From assembly GCA_938008665.1 (NCBI GenBank), contig CALLKA010000077.1:1-58606 (forward strand): DNA of 58,606 nucleotides, written 5' to 3'. This document shows positions 16,796 through 24,837 of this stretch, in pieces. The position numbers and the translations under genes were made by a program. The notes below the pieces were generated by a model, which did not search any database, was not told the DNA's origin, and was given only the letters and a program-made list of their open reading frames with translations. The stretch's first letter is position 1. Each line of letters starts with the position of its first letter. The stretch comes from an uncultured Bacteroidota bacterium. GTDB taxonomy: Bacteria; Bacteroidota; Bacteroidia; Chitinophagales; Chitinophagaceae.

Positions 16796-17494
16796 ATGAA
16801 TGTAGTTATCACAGGTGCTTCTCAGGGAATAGGTTTTGCTATAGCAGAAATTTTTGCAAATGCAGGATACACTTTATGCTTATGTAGTAAAACAATGGAA
16901 AACATAGCGGCGGCAAGTAATTCCTTAGCCGTAAAATATCCCCATGCGACTATTCATTTTACGCATGCAGATTTGAGTAAAAAAGAACAGTGTACGCAAT
17001 TCGCCAATTGGTGTTTGGAAAAAGGGACGCCAACTATTTTAATCAATAATGCAGGTTTTTTTTCACCAGGTAATATTCAAGATGAAGCTGATGATGCATT
17101 AGCGCAACAAATGGCGGTGAATTTATATTCAGCTTATCATACCACACGCGCTTTACTTCCTGCCATGTTAAAAATGGGGAAGGGGCATGTTTTTAATATT
17201 TGCTCTATTGCCTCATTGAATGCCTATGCGCAAGGGGGATCCTATAGTATTAGTAAGTTTGCCTTATTGGGGTTTTCAAAAAATTTAAGACTAGAATTAA
17301 AAGACACTGGAATAAAAGTAACTGCTGTATGCCCTGGTGCCGTATATACCAATAGTTGGGCAGGTTCGGGCGTGGATCCAAAAAGAATTATGGAATCGGA
17401 GGATATTGCAAAAATGATCTTTGCAGCTGCGCATTTAAGTCCGCAAGCAGTGGTGGAAGATATAGTGATGCGCCCGCAACTGGGTGATTTGTAA
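16796..17494 (+). CDS. Short-chain dehydrogenase/reductase (SDR)
   Basis: A 232-residue classical SDR. The NAD(P)-binding motif TGASQGIGFA is at residues 6-15, NNAG at about 83-86, the catalytic Ser lies in NICSIAS, and the YxxxK dyad in YSISKFAL at about 153-160. The substrate is not indicated. SDRs of this size act on ketones, sugars or 3-oxoacyl groups. It lies alone between the YjjG and TIGR02757 genes. Confidence 0.9.
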   Translation: MNVVITGASQGIGFAIAEIFANAGYTLCLCSKTMENIAAASNSLAVKYPHATIHFTHADLSKKEQCTQFANWCLEKGTPTILINNAGFFSPGNIQDEADDALAQQMAVNLYSAYHTTRALLPAMLKMGKGHVFNICSIASLNAYAQGGSYSISKFALLGFSKNLRLELKDTGIKVTAVCPGAVYTNSWAGSGVDPKRIMESEDIAKMIFAAAHLSPQAVVEDIVMRPQLGDL

Positions 17495-17529
17495 TTTTTG
17501 GTATATATTTTTCCTTTCAGGAATACTAT

Positions 17530-17847
17530 TTATAACCTTTCAGCACCTTCATCATCAGTGTTGATTTGATAGTTGTGTTTATCGTTGCTAGCATTGTTAT
17601 TGTCCTTTGAAAAACTGGCTCTTGCTTTTTTTGCAATGTCGATTCTTTCAATAATTAAATCAGCTATTAAACCTGCTGCATCCTCATTGGGGTTTTCGTG
17701 TAATACTTTTTTTAGTTTTGCCTCAGACACATCAATACGATAAAGTAATTGCACTACTTTAGAAAAATCCTGATTGATAAACTCATTCAAGTAATCAATT
17801 AATTTTTCTTTTGAATAAGTTTCTAAAGTGAGTAGCGATAATTCCAT
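17530..17847 (-). CDS. Conserved hypothetical protein coupled to TIGR02757 gene
   Basis: A 105-residue acidic, mostly alpha-helical protein without a signal peptide or membrane segment. I do not recognise a named domain. The helical pattern KLIDYLNEFINQDFSKVVQL followed by a second helix pair suggests a small helical bundle, with a disordered Asn/Asp-rich tail from about residue 82. Its ATG shares one base with the stop codon of the TIGR02757 gene, so translation is probably coupled, and a functional link to that gene is plausible. Confidence 0.7.
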   Translation of the reverse strand: MELSLLTLETYSKEKLIDYLNEFINQDFSKVVQLLYRIDVSEAKLKKVLHENPNEDAAGLIADLIIERIDIAKKARASFSKDNNNASNDKHNYQINTDDEGAERL

Positions 17848-18632
17848 TAGTTAAATTTTTCAATGACACCCAAGCTAAACAAGGCGAAGTCGTATTTCAC
17901 AGGATCCTTAGGGTCTAAAGTTCGTAAATAATTCGTTAACTCAATTGCGGTAAGCCAATCCGTTTGTTTTCGTTGTAAAATACCTAAAGAACGAGAAACC
18001 CTTCCTACATGCACGTCTATAGGACATATGAGCGCAGCTGGCGGTATTGATTTCCAAATACCAAAATCAACAGCTTGTTGGTCAAAGCGTACCATCCATC
18101 TTAAATACATGTTGAGGCGTTTGCAGGTGGAACCTGTTTGTGGGTTGGCTATATGTTTTTTAGTTCGATGTGGTGCATCTTCCAATGAAAAAAAGTATTC
18201 GTGAAAATTTATGAGTCCCTCTTGCACATTACGAATAGGTTTTCCTGTTAGGTGATTAATGAAAAATGCTGTTTCTAAACTTGATTGCTTTGTATAATGC
18301 TGTTTGAAAAATTCAATGGTATATAATAAATCAGTATCGTTATAAGTACGATGTACAAAGCCAATTATTTTTTTTAAATCCTTGGGTTGGTGACTGGTAC
18401 AAAAGTCATAAGGCGCATTATCCATACGCTGCAACAATTCTTTACTTTTATTAATGATGGTGGTTCTATTACCCCATGCAAAAATGGCGGCAAAGAATCC
18501 AGCAATCTCAATATCTTGTTGCTTTTTAAACTGATGCGGAATACAAATAGGATCTTTTGGTATAAAATCAAGCTTATTGTATTGCTTTACTTTTTGATCT
18601 AATATTTTTTTAATCTCTTGCTGGGTATTCAC
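17847..18632 (-). CDS. TIGR02757 (DUF2400) family protein
   Basis: A 261-residue member of the TIGR02757/DUF2400 family, conserved in Bacteroidota and some other phyla without a proven role. Recognisable stretches are the N-terminal DPICIPHQF, the AAIFAWGNRTTIINKSKEL segment, MYLRWMVR, and CPIDVHVGRVSRSLGI in the C-terminal half. The wording resembles the HhH/iron-sulfur DNA glycosylase fold (the RWMVR and DVHVGR regions), which would suggest nucleic-acid binding; that reading is inference. Its stop overlaps the next gene's start by one base. Confidence 0.8.
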   Translation of the reverse strand: MNTQQEIKKILDQKVKQYNKLDFIPKDPICIPHQFKKQQDIEIAGFFAAIFAWGNRTTIINKSKELLQRMDNAPYDFCTSHQPKDLKKIIGFVHRTYNDTDLLYTIEFFKQHYTKQSSLETAFFINHLTGKPIRNVQEGLINFHEYFFSLEDAPHRTKKHIANPQTGSTCKRLNMYLRWMVRFDQQAVDFGIWKSIPPAALICPIDVHVGRVSRSLGILQRKQTDWLTAIELTNYLRTLDPKDPVKYDFALFSLGVIEKFN

Positions 18633-18706
18633 TTGCTCAATTGTCCTTTTCTAAATGGATGCAATATTGAAATTGATCTTATATTGATATAGCACCTATA
18701 ATTATT

Positions 18707-19858
18707 TTATCCAATTGCTTGTGCTAAATCAGCAATAATATCTTCGGCATCTTCAATACCTACACTCAATCGAATTAACCCATCGGCTAGTCCATTGGCA
18801 ATTCTTTGCTCACGTGGAATGGAGGCGTGCGTCATACTGGCTGGATGATTGATCAGTGATTCAACACCGCCTAAACTTTCTGCCAATGAAAATATCTTTG
18901 TGCTAGATAATACTTTTGTTGCAGCAGCGATGCTATCATCCTTTAAGGTAAAGCTCATCATACCCCCAAAACCACGCATTTGTCGTTTTGCAATGTCGTG
19001 ATTGGGATGGTCTGTAAAACCACACCAGTATACCTTTGCAACTTTTTGATGTTGTCGTAAATAGGCTGCTACTTTTTCTCCATTCTCACAATGTCGTTGC
19101 ATTCGTACATGTAAAGTTTTGATTCCTCTTAAAACTAAAAAGCAATCCTGTGGGCCAGGAACGGCTCCAGTACTTTTTTGAATAAAATACAATTGATCGC
19201 GTAATGCTTCATCATTCATTACCAAACATCCTTGTATTACATCACTATGCCCGCCTAAATACTTCGTAGCAGAATGCATAACTATGGTGGCACCATCATC
19301 CAATGGATTTTGTAAATAGGGAGAGGCGAAAGTGTTGTCCACGCAAACCATACAATTGTGTTTTTTGCCAATTGCGGCAACAGCTGCAATATCTGTAATA
19401 TTCATCAGTGGATTCGTCGGTGTCTCTACCCATATCAGTTTTGTAGCGGGTGTTACGGCATTGGCAACATTTTCTGCATTAGAAGTATCAACATACACAA
19501 ATTTAATGCCCATTTTTTCATGCACTTTTGAAAACAAACGAAATGAACCACCATACATATCATGTGCAGCAATTACTTCATCACCCGGAACTAGTAAGCG
19601 CATCACCGCATCGGTTGCTGCAACACCACTTGCAAAAGCCAAACCAAATTTTCCATTTTCAATCACTGCAAATGCTTCTTCCAATGCAAAGCGCGTTGGG
19701 TTTTGACTACGTGCATACTCATAACCCTTATGTACACCTGGCGCGGATTGAACATAGGTGGAGGTTTGGTAGATGGGCGTCATGATCGCGCCTGTGCTTG
19801 GATCAGGATGCGCACCTGCGTGTATGAACTTCGTTCCTAAATTATTTTTATTGCTCAT
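18707..19858 (-). CDS. Cystathionine gamma-synthase / gamma-lyase family PLP enzyme
   Basis: A 383-residue transsulfuration enzyme. The family motifs are present: YEYARSQNPTR near residue 46, FASGVAATDAV, the PLP-contact DNTFASPYLQNPL, the Schiff-base Lys in HSATKYLGGHSDV (about residue 198) and SLGGVESLINHPASMTH near 320. Sequence alone does not separate cystathionine gamma-synthase (methionine synthesis) from gamma-lyase (cysteine formation). Methionine synthase lies elsewhere in the window but is not linked. Confidence 0.9.
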   Translation of the reverse strand: MSNKNNLGTKFIHAGAHPDPSTGAIMTPIYQTSTYVQSAPGVHKGYEYARSQNPTRFALEEAFAVIENGKFGLAFASGVAATDAVMRLLVPGDEVIAAHDMYGGSFRLFSKVHEKMGIKFVYVDTSNAENVANAVTPATKLIWVETPTNPLMNITDIAAVAAIGKKHNCMVCVDNTFASPYLQNPLDDGATIVMHSATKYLGGHSDVIQGCLVMNDEALRDQLYFIQKSTGAVPGPQDCFLVLRGIKTLHVRMQRHCENGEKVAAYLRQHQKVAKVYWCGFTDHPNHDIAKRQMRGFGGMMSFTLKDDSIAAATKVLSSTKIFSLAESLGGVESLINHPASMTHASIPREQRIANGLADGLIRLSVGIEDAEDIIADLAQAIG

Positions 19859-19928
19859 TTTATTTTTTGACTGTATTTATATATTACTATTAGTTCAATC
19901 CGTTGATGGATTCAATTTTAATTAATTA

Positions 19929-20591
19929 TTATTCGATGGTATTCCCTCTTTTAAACATCCGATAGGAAAATACAGTTGGTATAATTACCATAATAAATGT
20001 GATACTAAAAAATACAATAAATCCTGCTACATTAGGTAAAAATAAAGCGGCAATCATTTGCGCAAATCCCCCATACATCCATATTTTACCTGCCAGCTTA
20101 TGTGTTTCATTCCAGTTATCTTCATTTTCTAAAGTCCAAGGAAGTTTAAATCCAGCAAAATAGTTTTGATGAATTTTTGGCATATACCAACCAAATCCAG
20201 CAAAGAAAAGCCCTAATGCAGGAAGCAATAATTTTCCAATATCAATGGAACGGTTGCTTGCCGAAAAAATAATAATAAAACTGATCAGACTTAAAAAAGC
20301 AACTGTAAATAATGCAAACTTTTTGTATAAACCATCATCCGCTGCTTTGTATCTTTTTGGATCAAAACTTTTAATATTTGATATTAGGATAAATACAAAC
20401 AGCCCTACGACTGCCATAATTCCAGGCCCTAAAAAAATGCTGTCTTTACCGCCATAGGCATCGGCTTCCCCTTTGATATTAAAGTGGGTCGGGATGGTAT
20501 CAGGTAAGCTTGGGTAAATATAGGCTGCATATGCAAAAGGGGCAGCTATTAGCAATAATGCTAAAACTAAATTTTTGGTGCTGTCTTTCAT
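19929..20591 (-). CDS. DUF1648/SdpI-like membrane protein
   Basis: A 220-residue membrane protein with about six hydrophobic helices. The N-terminal domain carries the DUF1648 motif LPDTIPTHFNIKGEADAYGGK, here noted from LPDTIPTHFN to GEADAYG, and the C-terminal part resembles SdpI with the segment NEDNWNETHKLAGKIWMYGG. In Bacillus SdpI is an immunity and signalling protein against the SdpC toxin; most homologues, including this one, have no nearby toxin and an unknown role. The start is placed at the ATG 20591; an upstream ATG at 20609 is possible but overlaps the neighbouring leader. Confidence 0.8.
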   Translation of the reverse strand: MKDSTKNLVLALLLIAAPFAYAAYIYPSLPDTIPTHFNIKGEADAYGGKDSIFLGPGIMAVVGLFVFILISNIKSFDPKRYKAADDGLYKKFALFTVAFLSLISFIIIFSASNRSIDIGKLLLPALGLFFAGFGWYMPKIHQNYFAGFKLPWTLENEDNWNETHKLAGKIWMYGGFAQMIAALFLPNVAGFIVFFSITFIMVIIPTVFSYRMFKRGNTIE

Positions 20592-20660
20592 AGGTATGAA
20601 TTGTACCACAAGGTACTATTTATGGCTAAAAAAATTTACTTTTGCTTCAAATTCAAACAA

Positions 20661-21635
20661 ATGAGCAAAGGACCTGTTTCTCAATTTATTGAGCATCATT
20701 ATAGACACTTTAATGCTGCTGCTTTAGTGGATGCCGCTAAAGGATATGAAACCCATTTATTAGAAGGTGGAAAAATGTTGGTGAGTTTGGCTGGTGCTAT
20801 GAGTACTGCCGAATTAGGAATTAGTTTGGCGGAAATGATTCGTCAGGATAAAATTGCCATTATTAGTTGTACTGGGGCCAACTTGGAGGAAGACGTGATG
20901 AACCTAGTAGCACATAGTCATTATAAGCGTGTTCCTAACTATCGTGATTTAACACCACAGGATGAGTGGGATTTATTAGAGAATCATTATAACCGTGTTA
21001 CAGATACCTGTATTCCTGAAGAAGAAGCTTTCAGAAGATTACAAAAGCATATTGTCAAGTTTTGGAAACAAGCGGAAGCAAAAGGTGAGCGTTATTTTCC
21101 CCATGAATTTATGTATCAAGTTATTTTGAGCGGCGAGTTAGAACAATATTATGAAATTGATCCTAAGGACAGCTGGATGGTGGCTGCTGCTAAAAAGAAT
21201 ATTCCAATTGTGGTGCCAGGTTGGGAAGATAGTACCACAGGAAATATTTTCGCGAGCTATGTGATTAAAAATGAATTAAAAGCGAGTACGGTTAAAAACG
21301 GTATTGAATATATGGTGGAACTTACTGAGTGGTACCGTGCGAATAGTGGCGGCAAGGGGGTAGGTTTTTTCCAAGTGGGTGGTGGTATCGCAGGCGATTT
21401 CCCGATTTGCGTAGTACCGATGATGTACCAGGATTTGGAATGGCATGATGTACCGTTTTGGAGCTACTTCTGTCAAGTAAGTGATAGTACAACTTCCTAT
21501 GGTTCTTATTCAGGAGCTGTTCCCAATGAAAAAATTACCTGGGGTAAATTAGATATTCATACCCCTAAGTTTATTGTGGAAAGTGATGCCACCATTGTGG
21601 TGCCACTGATATTTGCATATATACTTGGGCAATAG
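20661..21635 (+). CDS. Deoxyhypusine synthase-like protein
   Basis: A 324-residue homologue of deoxyhypusine synthase, shorter than the roughly 370-residue human enzyme. The N-terminal NAD-fold segments LVSLAGAMSTAELG and IISCTGANLEEDV and the C-terminal KITWGKL are conserved. K296 in WGKL corresponds to the lysine that carries the aminobutyl intermediate, with W294 and E290 also kept. The HH-IANAN segment of the eukaryotic enzyme is replaced by FPICVVPMM, and SDSGA by SYSGA (282-286), so the substrate probably differs. Bacteria lack eIF5A. The frame opens at 20601; the ATG at 20661 fits the family. Confidence 0.85.
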   Translation: MSKGPVSQFIEHHYRHFNAAALVDAAKGYETHLLEGGKMLVSLAGAMSTAELGISLAEMIRQDKIAIISCTGANLEEDVMNLVAHSHYKRVPNYRDLTPQDEWDLLENHYNRVTDTCIPEEEAFRRLQKHIVKFWKQAEAKGERYFPHEFMYQVILSGELEQYYEIDPKDSWMVAAAKKNIPIVVPGWEDSTTGNIFASYVIKNELKASTVKNGIEYMVELTEWYRANSGGKGVGFFQVGGGIAGDFPICVVPMMYQDLEWHDVPFWSYFCQVSDSTTSYGSYSGAVPNEKITWGKLDIHTPKFIVESDATIVVPLIFAYILGQ

Positions 21636-21654
21636 TTTCCAAAAACTTTAACCA

Positions 21655-21742
21655 TTGAACTTAGAAAAAATACGGAATTATTTTCCTCTCCGCTCACTTC
21701 GTTCAATGTTCGTCAAATAATTGTATTTCTTTCTAAGTCCAA
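21655..21742. repeat. Long imperfect inverted repeat
   Basis: The arm 21655-21684 (starting TTGAACTTAGAAA) is nearly complementary to 21715-21742 (ending TTTCTAAGTCCAA), with a few mismatches and single-base bulges across about 28 positions. The 30-base interior contains CGCTCACTTCGTTC. It follows the stop of the deoxyhypusine synthase-like gene by 20 bases. It could be a terminator, an RNA 3' structure or a decayed miniature mobile element. Confidence 0.55.
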
Positions 21743-21751
21743 TTAAGTAAA

Positions 21752-21780
21752 TCGGCGCCCTCGTTTATGGGGGGCGCCGA
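21752..21780. terminator. GC-rich hairpin in convergent gap
   Basis: TCGGCGCCC (21752-21760) pairs perfectly with GGGCGCCGA (21772-21780) around an 11-base loop. No T run follows on either strand, so it is only a probable terminator. It is the second of three hairpins in this gap. Confidence 0.5.
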
Positions 21781-21800
21781 AACAATAATAAGAAAAGAAT

Positions 21801-21836
21801 TAAAATGGGCCTTAAATTTCAGTAAGGCCCATTTTA
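21801..21836. terminator. Perfect 14-bp hairpin, probable bidirectional terminator
   Basis: TAAAATGGGCCTTA (21801-21814) pairs perfectly with TAAGGCCCATTTTA (21823-21836) around an 8-base loop. It lies one base beyond the stop codon of the M28 peptidase gene on the minus strand and about 165 bases after the convergent gene, so it can serve both directions. Confidence 0.75.
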
Positions 21837-21837
21837 A

Positions 21838-23388
21838 TTATCGACCGGGCATATTCAACTTCAAATCTCGTTTCAACATGTCTTCCCTTTGTATCATTTC
21901 ACATGCAGTGTGATAAATCATCAATACTCTTTTTTGCATTAAGTCAAAATTGATTTTCTCAATGGTGTCCGTTGGTTTGTGGTAATCCGCTTGCAACATA
22001 CCATCATAAAAGAATAGGATAGGAACGCCTTTACGTGCAAAGTTGTAATGATCGCTGCGATAGTAAATTCTATTTTTATCATTGGGATCATCAAACTTAT
22101 AATCCAAAATAATATTACTAGATGCTTTATTTGCTGCTTCATTGATTATTGGCAAATCAGTACTTAATTTATCATGACCAATTACATAGACGTAGTTTAA
22201 TGAATCAGCAGTTAAGCGTTCTGTATCAACACGGCCTACCATATCAATATTTAAATCAACAGTTGTTTTTTCCAATGGGAAAATAGGATGCTCCGAATAG
22301 TATTCCGAACCCCATAAGCCTTTCTCTTCGCCACTTACAGTCATAAACACAATAGTGCGTCTTGGTTGTTTTCCTTTTTTAGCAGCAGCTGCAAATGCTT
22401 CTGCAATTTGCATTACGCCAACTGTACCTGAACCATCATCGTCAGCACCATAATAAATAACATTGCCTCTTTTACCTAAGTGATCATAGTGACCAGTAAT
22501 CATTACATACTCGTCTTTTTTATCAGTACCTGGAATGATGCCAATAACATTACTGCTTTCTACATTTTCAGTTACTTTTTTCGCTGCAATATTAATTGCA
22601 ACAGGGTAGTTTCCTTTTTTTATATCCTTAAAATCTGCAACGGCTAATTTACCTGTACTAACAACAGGGGTAATATTTGCAGCTACATCTGGTGAAATAT
22701 TTGCTGATAAAAAACCAGCCGACGTAGTATTTGCTTTTAAATACATACCCCCTTTGGTTTCAGTGGGCGATTTTTTAGGAAAGTCAGGAGTAACAATGAT
22801 TATACCCGCAGCACCTTTTGTGGAAGCAGTTCTTGTTTTAGCATAGGAAGATGTTGGATTGTTGAACATGCCTCTTCCGCCACCAGCAGCTGTTGGAGTA
22901 GATCCGCCGCCATCTAATACCACAACTAATTTACCCTTCACCTCTAGGTTTTCATAGTCGTTTATATTTTTGCTTGGGTCAACGATACCATATCCAGCAA
23001 ATACCACTTCAGTAAAATTCCAATTGCCACTGGAGATACCTTGTAACGAAAAATTAAAATCCTTATCCCATTCAAAAGATTTACCTGCAACGTTTAATTT
23101 TTTTTCTACAAGTATATCTTGATATACTGGATATACTTGTTGGTAGCTTTGACCATTACCTGGCTGCAAGCCCATTCTTTTAAATTCCGATTCAATATAA
23201 GCAGCAGCTTTTTTTTGACCTGGTGTTCCTGTTTCTCTTCCCTCCATTTCTGCACTCGCAATAACGGACAGCTTTTGTTTTAGTCCTTCAGTAGTGATAA
23301 CTTTTCCAAATTTTGTTAAACTATTATTTGTTTGAGCAAAAACAATATTGCTCATTAATAATAAAAAAAACCAAATCATTTTTTTCAT
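21838..23388 (-). CDS. Secreted M28 family zinc metallopeptidase
   Basis: A 516-residue exported aminopeptidase-like protein. A signal peptide (1-19, ending VFAQ) is followed by an M28 catalytic domain interrupted by a PA-type insert (about 110-260). Zinc and catalytic residues are visible in TGHYDHLGK, GADDDGSGT, SGEEKGLWGSEYY, NIDMVGRVD and RSDHYNFARKGVP. Such enzymes trim peptides in the periplasm or outside. The gene precedes the hairpin at 21801 and follows rpiB by 27 bases on the same strand. Confidence 0.92.
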   Translation of the reverse strand: MKKMIWFFLLLMSNIVFAQTNNSLTKFGKVITTEGLKQKLSVIASAEMEGRETGTPGQKKAAAYIESEFKRMGLQPGNGQSYQQVYPVYQDILVEKKLNVAGKSFEWDKDFNFSLQGISSGNWNFTEVVFAGYGIVDPSKNINDYENLEVKGKLVVVLDGGGSTPTAAGGGRGMFNNPTSSYAKTRTASTKGAAGIIIVTPDFPKKSPTETKGGMYLKANTTSAGFLSANISPDVAANITPVVSTGKLAVADFKDIKKGNYPVAINIAAKKVTENVESSNVIGIIPGTDKKDEYVMITGHYDHLGKRGNVIYYGADDDGSGTVGVMQIAEAFAAAAKKGKQPRRTIVFMTVSGEEKGLWGSEYYSEHPIFPLEKTTVDLNIDMVGRVDTERLTADSLNYVYVIGHDKLSTDLPIINEAANKASSNIILDYKFDDPNDKNRIYYRSDHYNFARKGVPILFFYDGMLQADYHKPTDTIEKINFDLMQKRVLMIYHTACEMIQREDMLKRDLKLNMPGR

Positions 23389-23415
23389 TGATGTTATTTT
23401 GATGATAATTAATAA

Positions 23416-23871
23416 TTAAGCGCAGCTAATTTTAGTTACCCTATTTTGATGTCTGCCACCTTCAAATGCAGTGGTCATAAAAATTTCAATCATTTCTTTT
23501 GCTAATTCAATAGGCACATATCTCGCAGGAATACAAATTATATTTGCATCATTGTGTGAGCGTGTAAACTCCGTTACTTCCAATCTCCAACACAAGCCTG
23601 CTCTAATGCCTTCATGTTTATTTGCTGTCATTGCTACGCCATTGGCAGTGCCACAAAATAAGATACCAAATGCCGCCTCCCCTGTTTCAACACTTGTTGC
23701 AGTAGGGTGTGCGAAGTCAGGATAATCAACGGAATCAGTGGTATAGGTGCCAAAGTCCTTTGTGGTATATCCTTTTTCATGCAACCAAGATATAATTTCA
23801 TTTTTATATTGTACCCCTGCATGGTCAGCGCCTAATGCAATAGGTTTAGAAACATCAAACATGTATGACAT
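23416..23871 (-). CDS. rpiB: Ribose 5-phosphate isomerase B
   Basis: Interconverts ribose 5-phosphate and ribulose 5-phosphate in the pentose phosphate pathway. The 151-residue protein carries ALGADHAGVQYKNEI at the N-terminus, DFGTYTTDSVDYPDFA, the phosphate/active-site loop FCGTANGVAMTANK and RSHNDANIICIPAR, all diagnostic for RpiB/LacAB. CGTANG replaces the more usual CGTGIG, a small variation. The ATG at 23862 (MFDVSKP) is an alternative start three codons in. It sits between tatC and the M28 peptidase gene. Confidence 0.93.
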   Translation of the reverse strand: MSYMFDVSKPIALGADHAGVQYKNEIISWLHEKGYTTKDFGTYTTDSVDYPDFAHPTATSVETGEAAFGILFCGTANGVAMTANKHEGIRAGLCWRLEVTEFTRSHNDANIICIPARYVPIELAKEMIEIFMTTAFEGGRHQNRVTKISCA

Positions 23872-23911
23872 AAAAAATTGTTTTGTATGAAAGTTTAATT
23901 ATTTGTCTATG

Positions 23912-24766
23912 TTAATCCCACGCTTCGTCTTCTGAATTTTTCACTGATTTATGTGCCCATCTTGAAACAAAAATACTAAACTCAAAAAGGGTGTATAATG
24001 GAATAAATACAATTAATTGGCTATACCAATCAGGACTCGGTGTAATAAATGCAGAAACAATTAAAATGATGACTGCAGCATATTTACGTGTTGTCGATAA
24101 AAATTTAGGGGTGATGATGCCAATCTTGGTTAATAAGAATACAATAACTGGCAACTCAAATGCAATACCACAACCCAATATTAAGTTAGTTAAATTATCA
24201 AGGTAGTCTGCAAAAGTTGGGATGGTTGTGATGACTCCTTTAGTTCCTAATTGAAAGCTGGCTAAAAAATTAAAAGTGAATGGACCTAACACAAAAAAAC
24301 CAAATGCTGCCCCTAAAAAGAAAAAGAAGGACACCCAGAAAATCATGAATCTTGTATTATTTAATTCCTTTTCCTTTAATGCTGGTTTTATAAAAGCCCA
24401 AATTTGATAAAATACGAATGGGAATGCAACAATGATACCACCAACAAAAGCCATGCTAATACTACTTAAAAATTGACCACCAAACGTGGTGCTTTGCATG
24501 GAAACTTTTACCGGAGGCATACATAATGAATCACCTAAATGCAAAAAATGGCTCAATTGGCAAAAAACACGATAGGTAATAAAATCGGGATTGATTGGGC
24601 CTGTGATCACATTGTCCATGATCCAATCACGGTAAATGAATAACACCAATGAAGCAATCAATACTGCAGATAAAGAGCGAACAATTGTACCTCTTAAAAC
24701 TTCCAGATGATCAATGAAAGTCATCTCTGAATTATCGCTGTTGCTAAAACGGTCAAATAGTGCCAT
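23912..24766 (-). CDS. tatC: Sec-independent protein translocase subunit TatC
   Basis: Core inner-membrane subunit of the twin-arginine translocase that binds RR signal peptides of folded proteins. The 284-residue protein has the conserved N-terminal FIDHLEVLRGTIVRSL, a periplasmic loop, six hydrophobic helices and the FYQIWAFIKPALKEKE cytoplasmic segment. At least four twin-arginine proteins are encoded in this window (4601, 5537, 6236, 8400), which would depend on it. TatA/B are not adjacent, so the translocon genes are dispersed. Confidence 0.94.
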   Translation of the reverse strand: MALFDRFSNSDNSEMTFIDHLEVLRGTIVRSLSAVLIASLVLFIYRDWIMDNVITGPINPDFITYRVFCQLSHFLHLGDSLCMPPVKVSMQSTTFGGQFLSSISMAFVGGIIVAFPFVFYQIWAFIKPALKEKELNNTRFMIFWVSFFFFLGAAFGFFVLGPFTFNFLASFQLGTKGVITTIPTFADYLDNLTNLILGCGIAFELPVIVFLLTKIGIITPKFLSTTRKYAAVIILIVSAFITPSPDWYSQLIVFIPLYTLFEFSIFVSRWAHKSVKNSEDEAWD

Positions 24767-24837
24767 AGGTCAATTACAATGAGGGTTAAAGTTAAGGTTT
24801 AATAGGGAAAATGGAAGGCCAAAACTTAAAAATAATA

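Noticed and set aside
19929..20591. SdpI-type toxin immunity system
   Set aside because: No SdpC-like toxin or SdpR-like repressor gene is adjacent, and SdpI/DUF1648 homologues without toxins are common, so no defence role is claimed.
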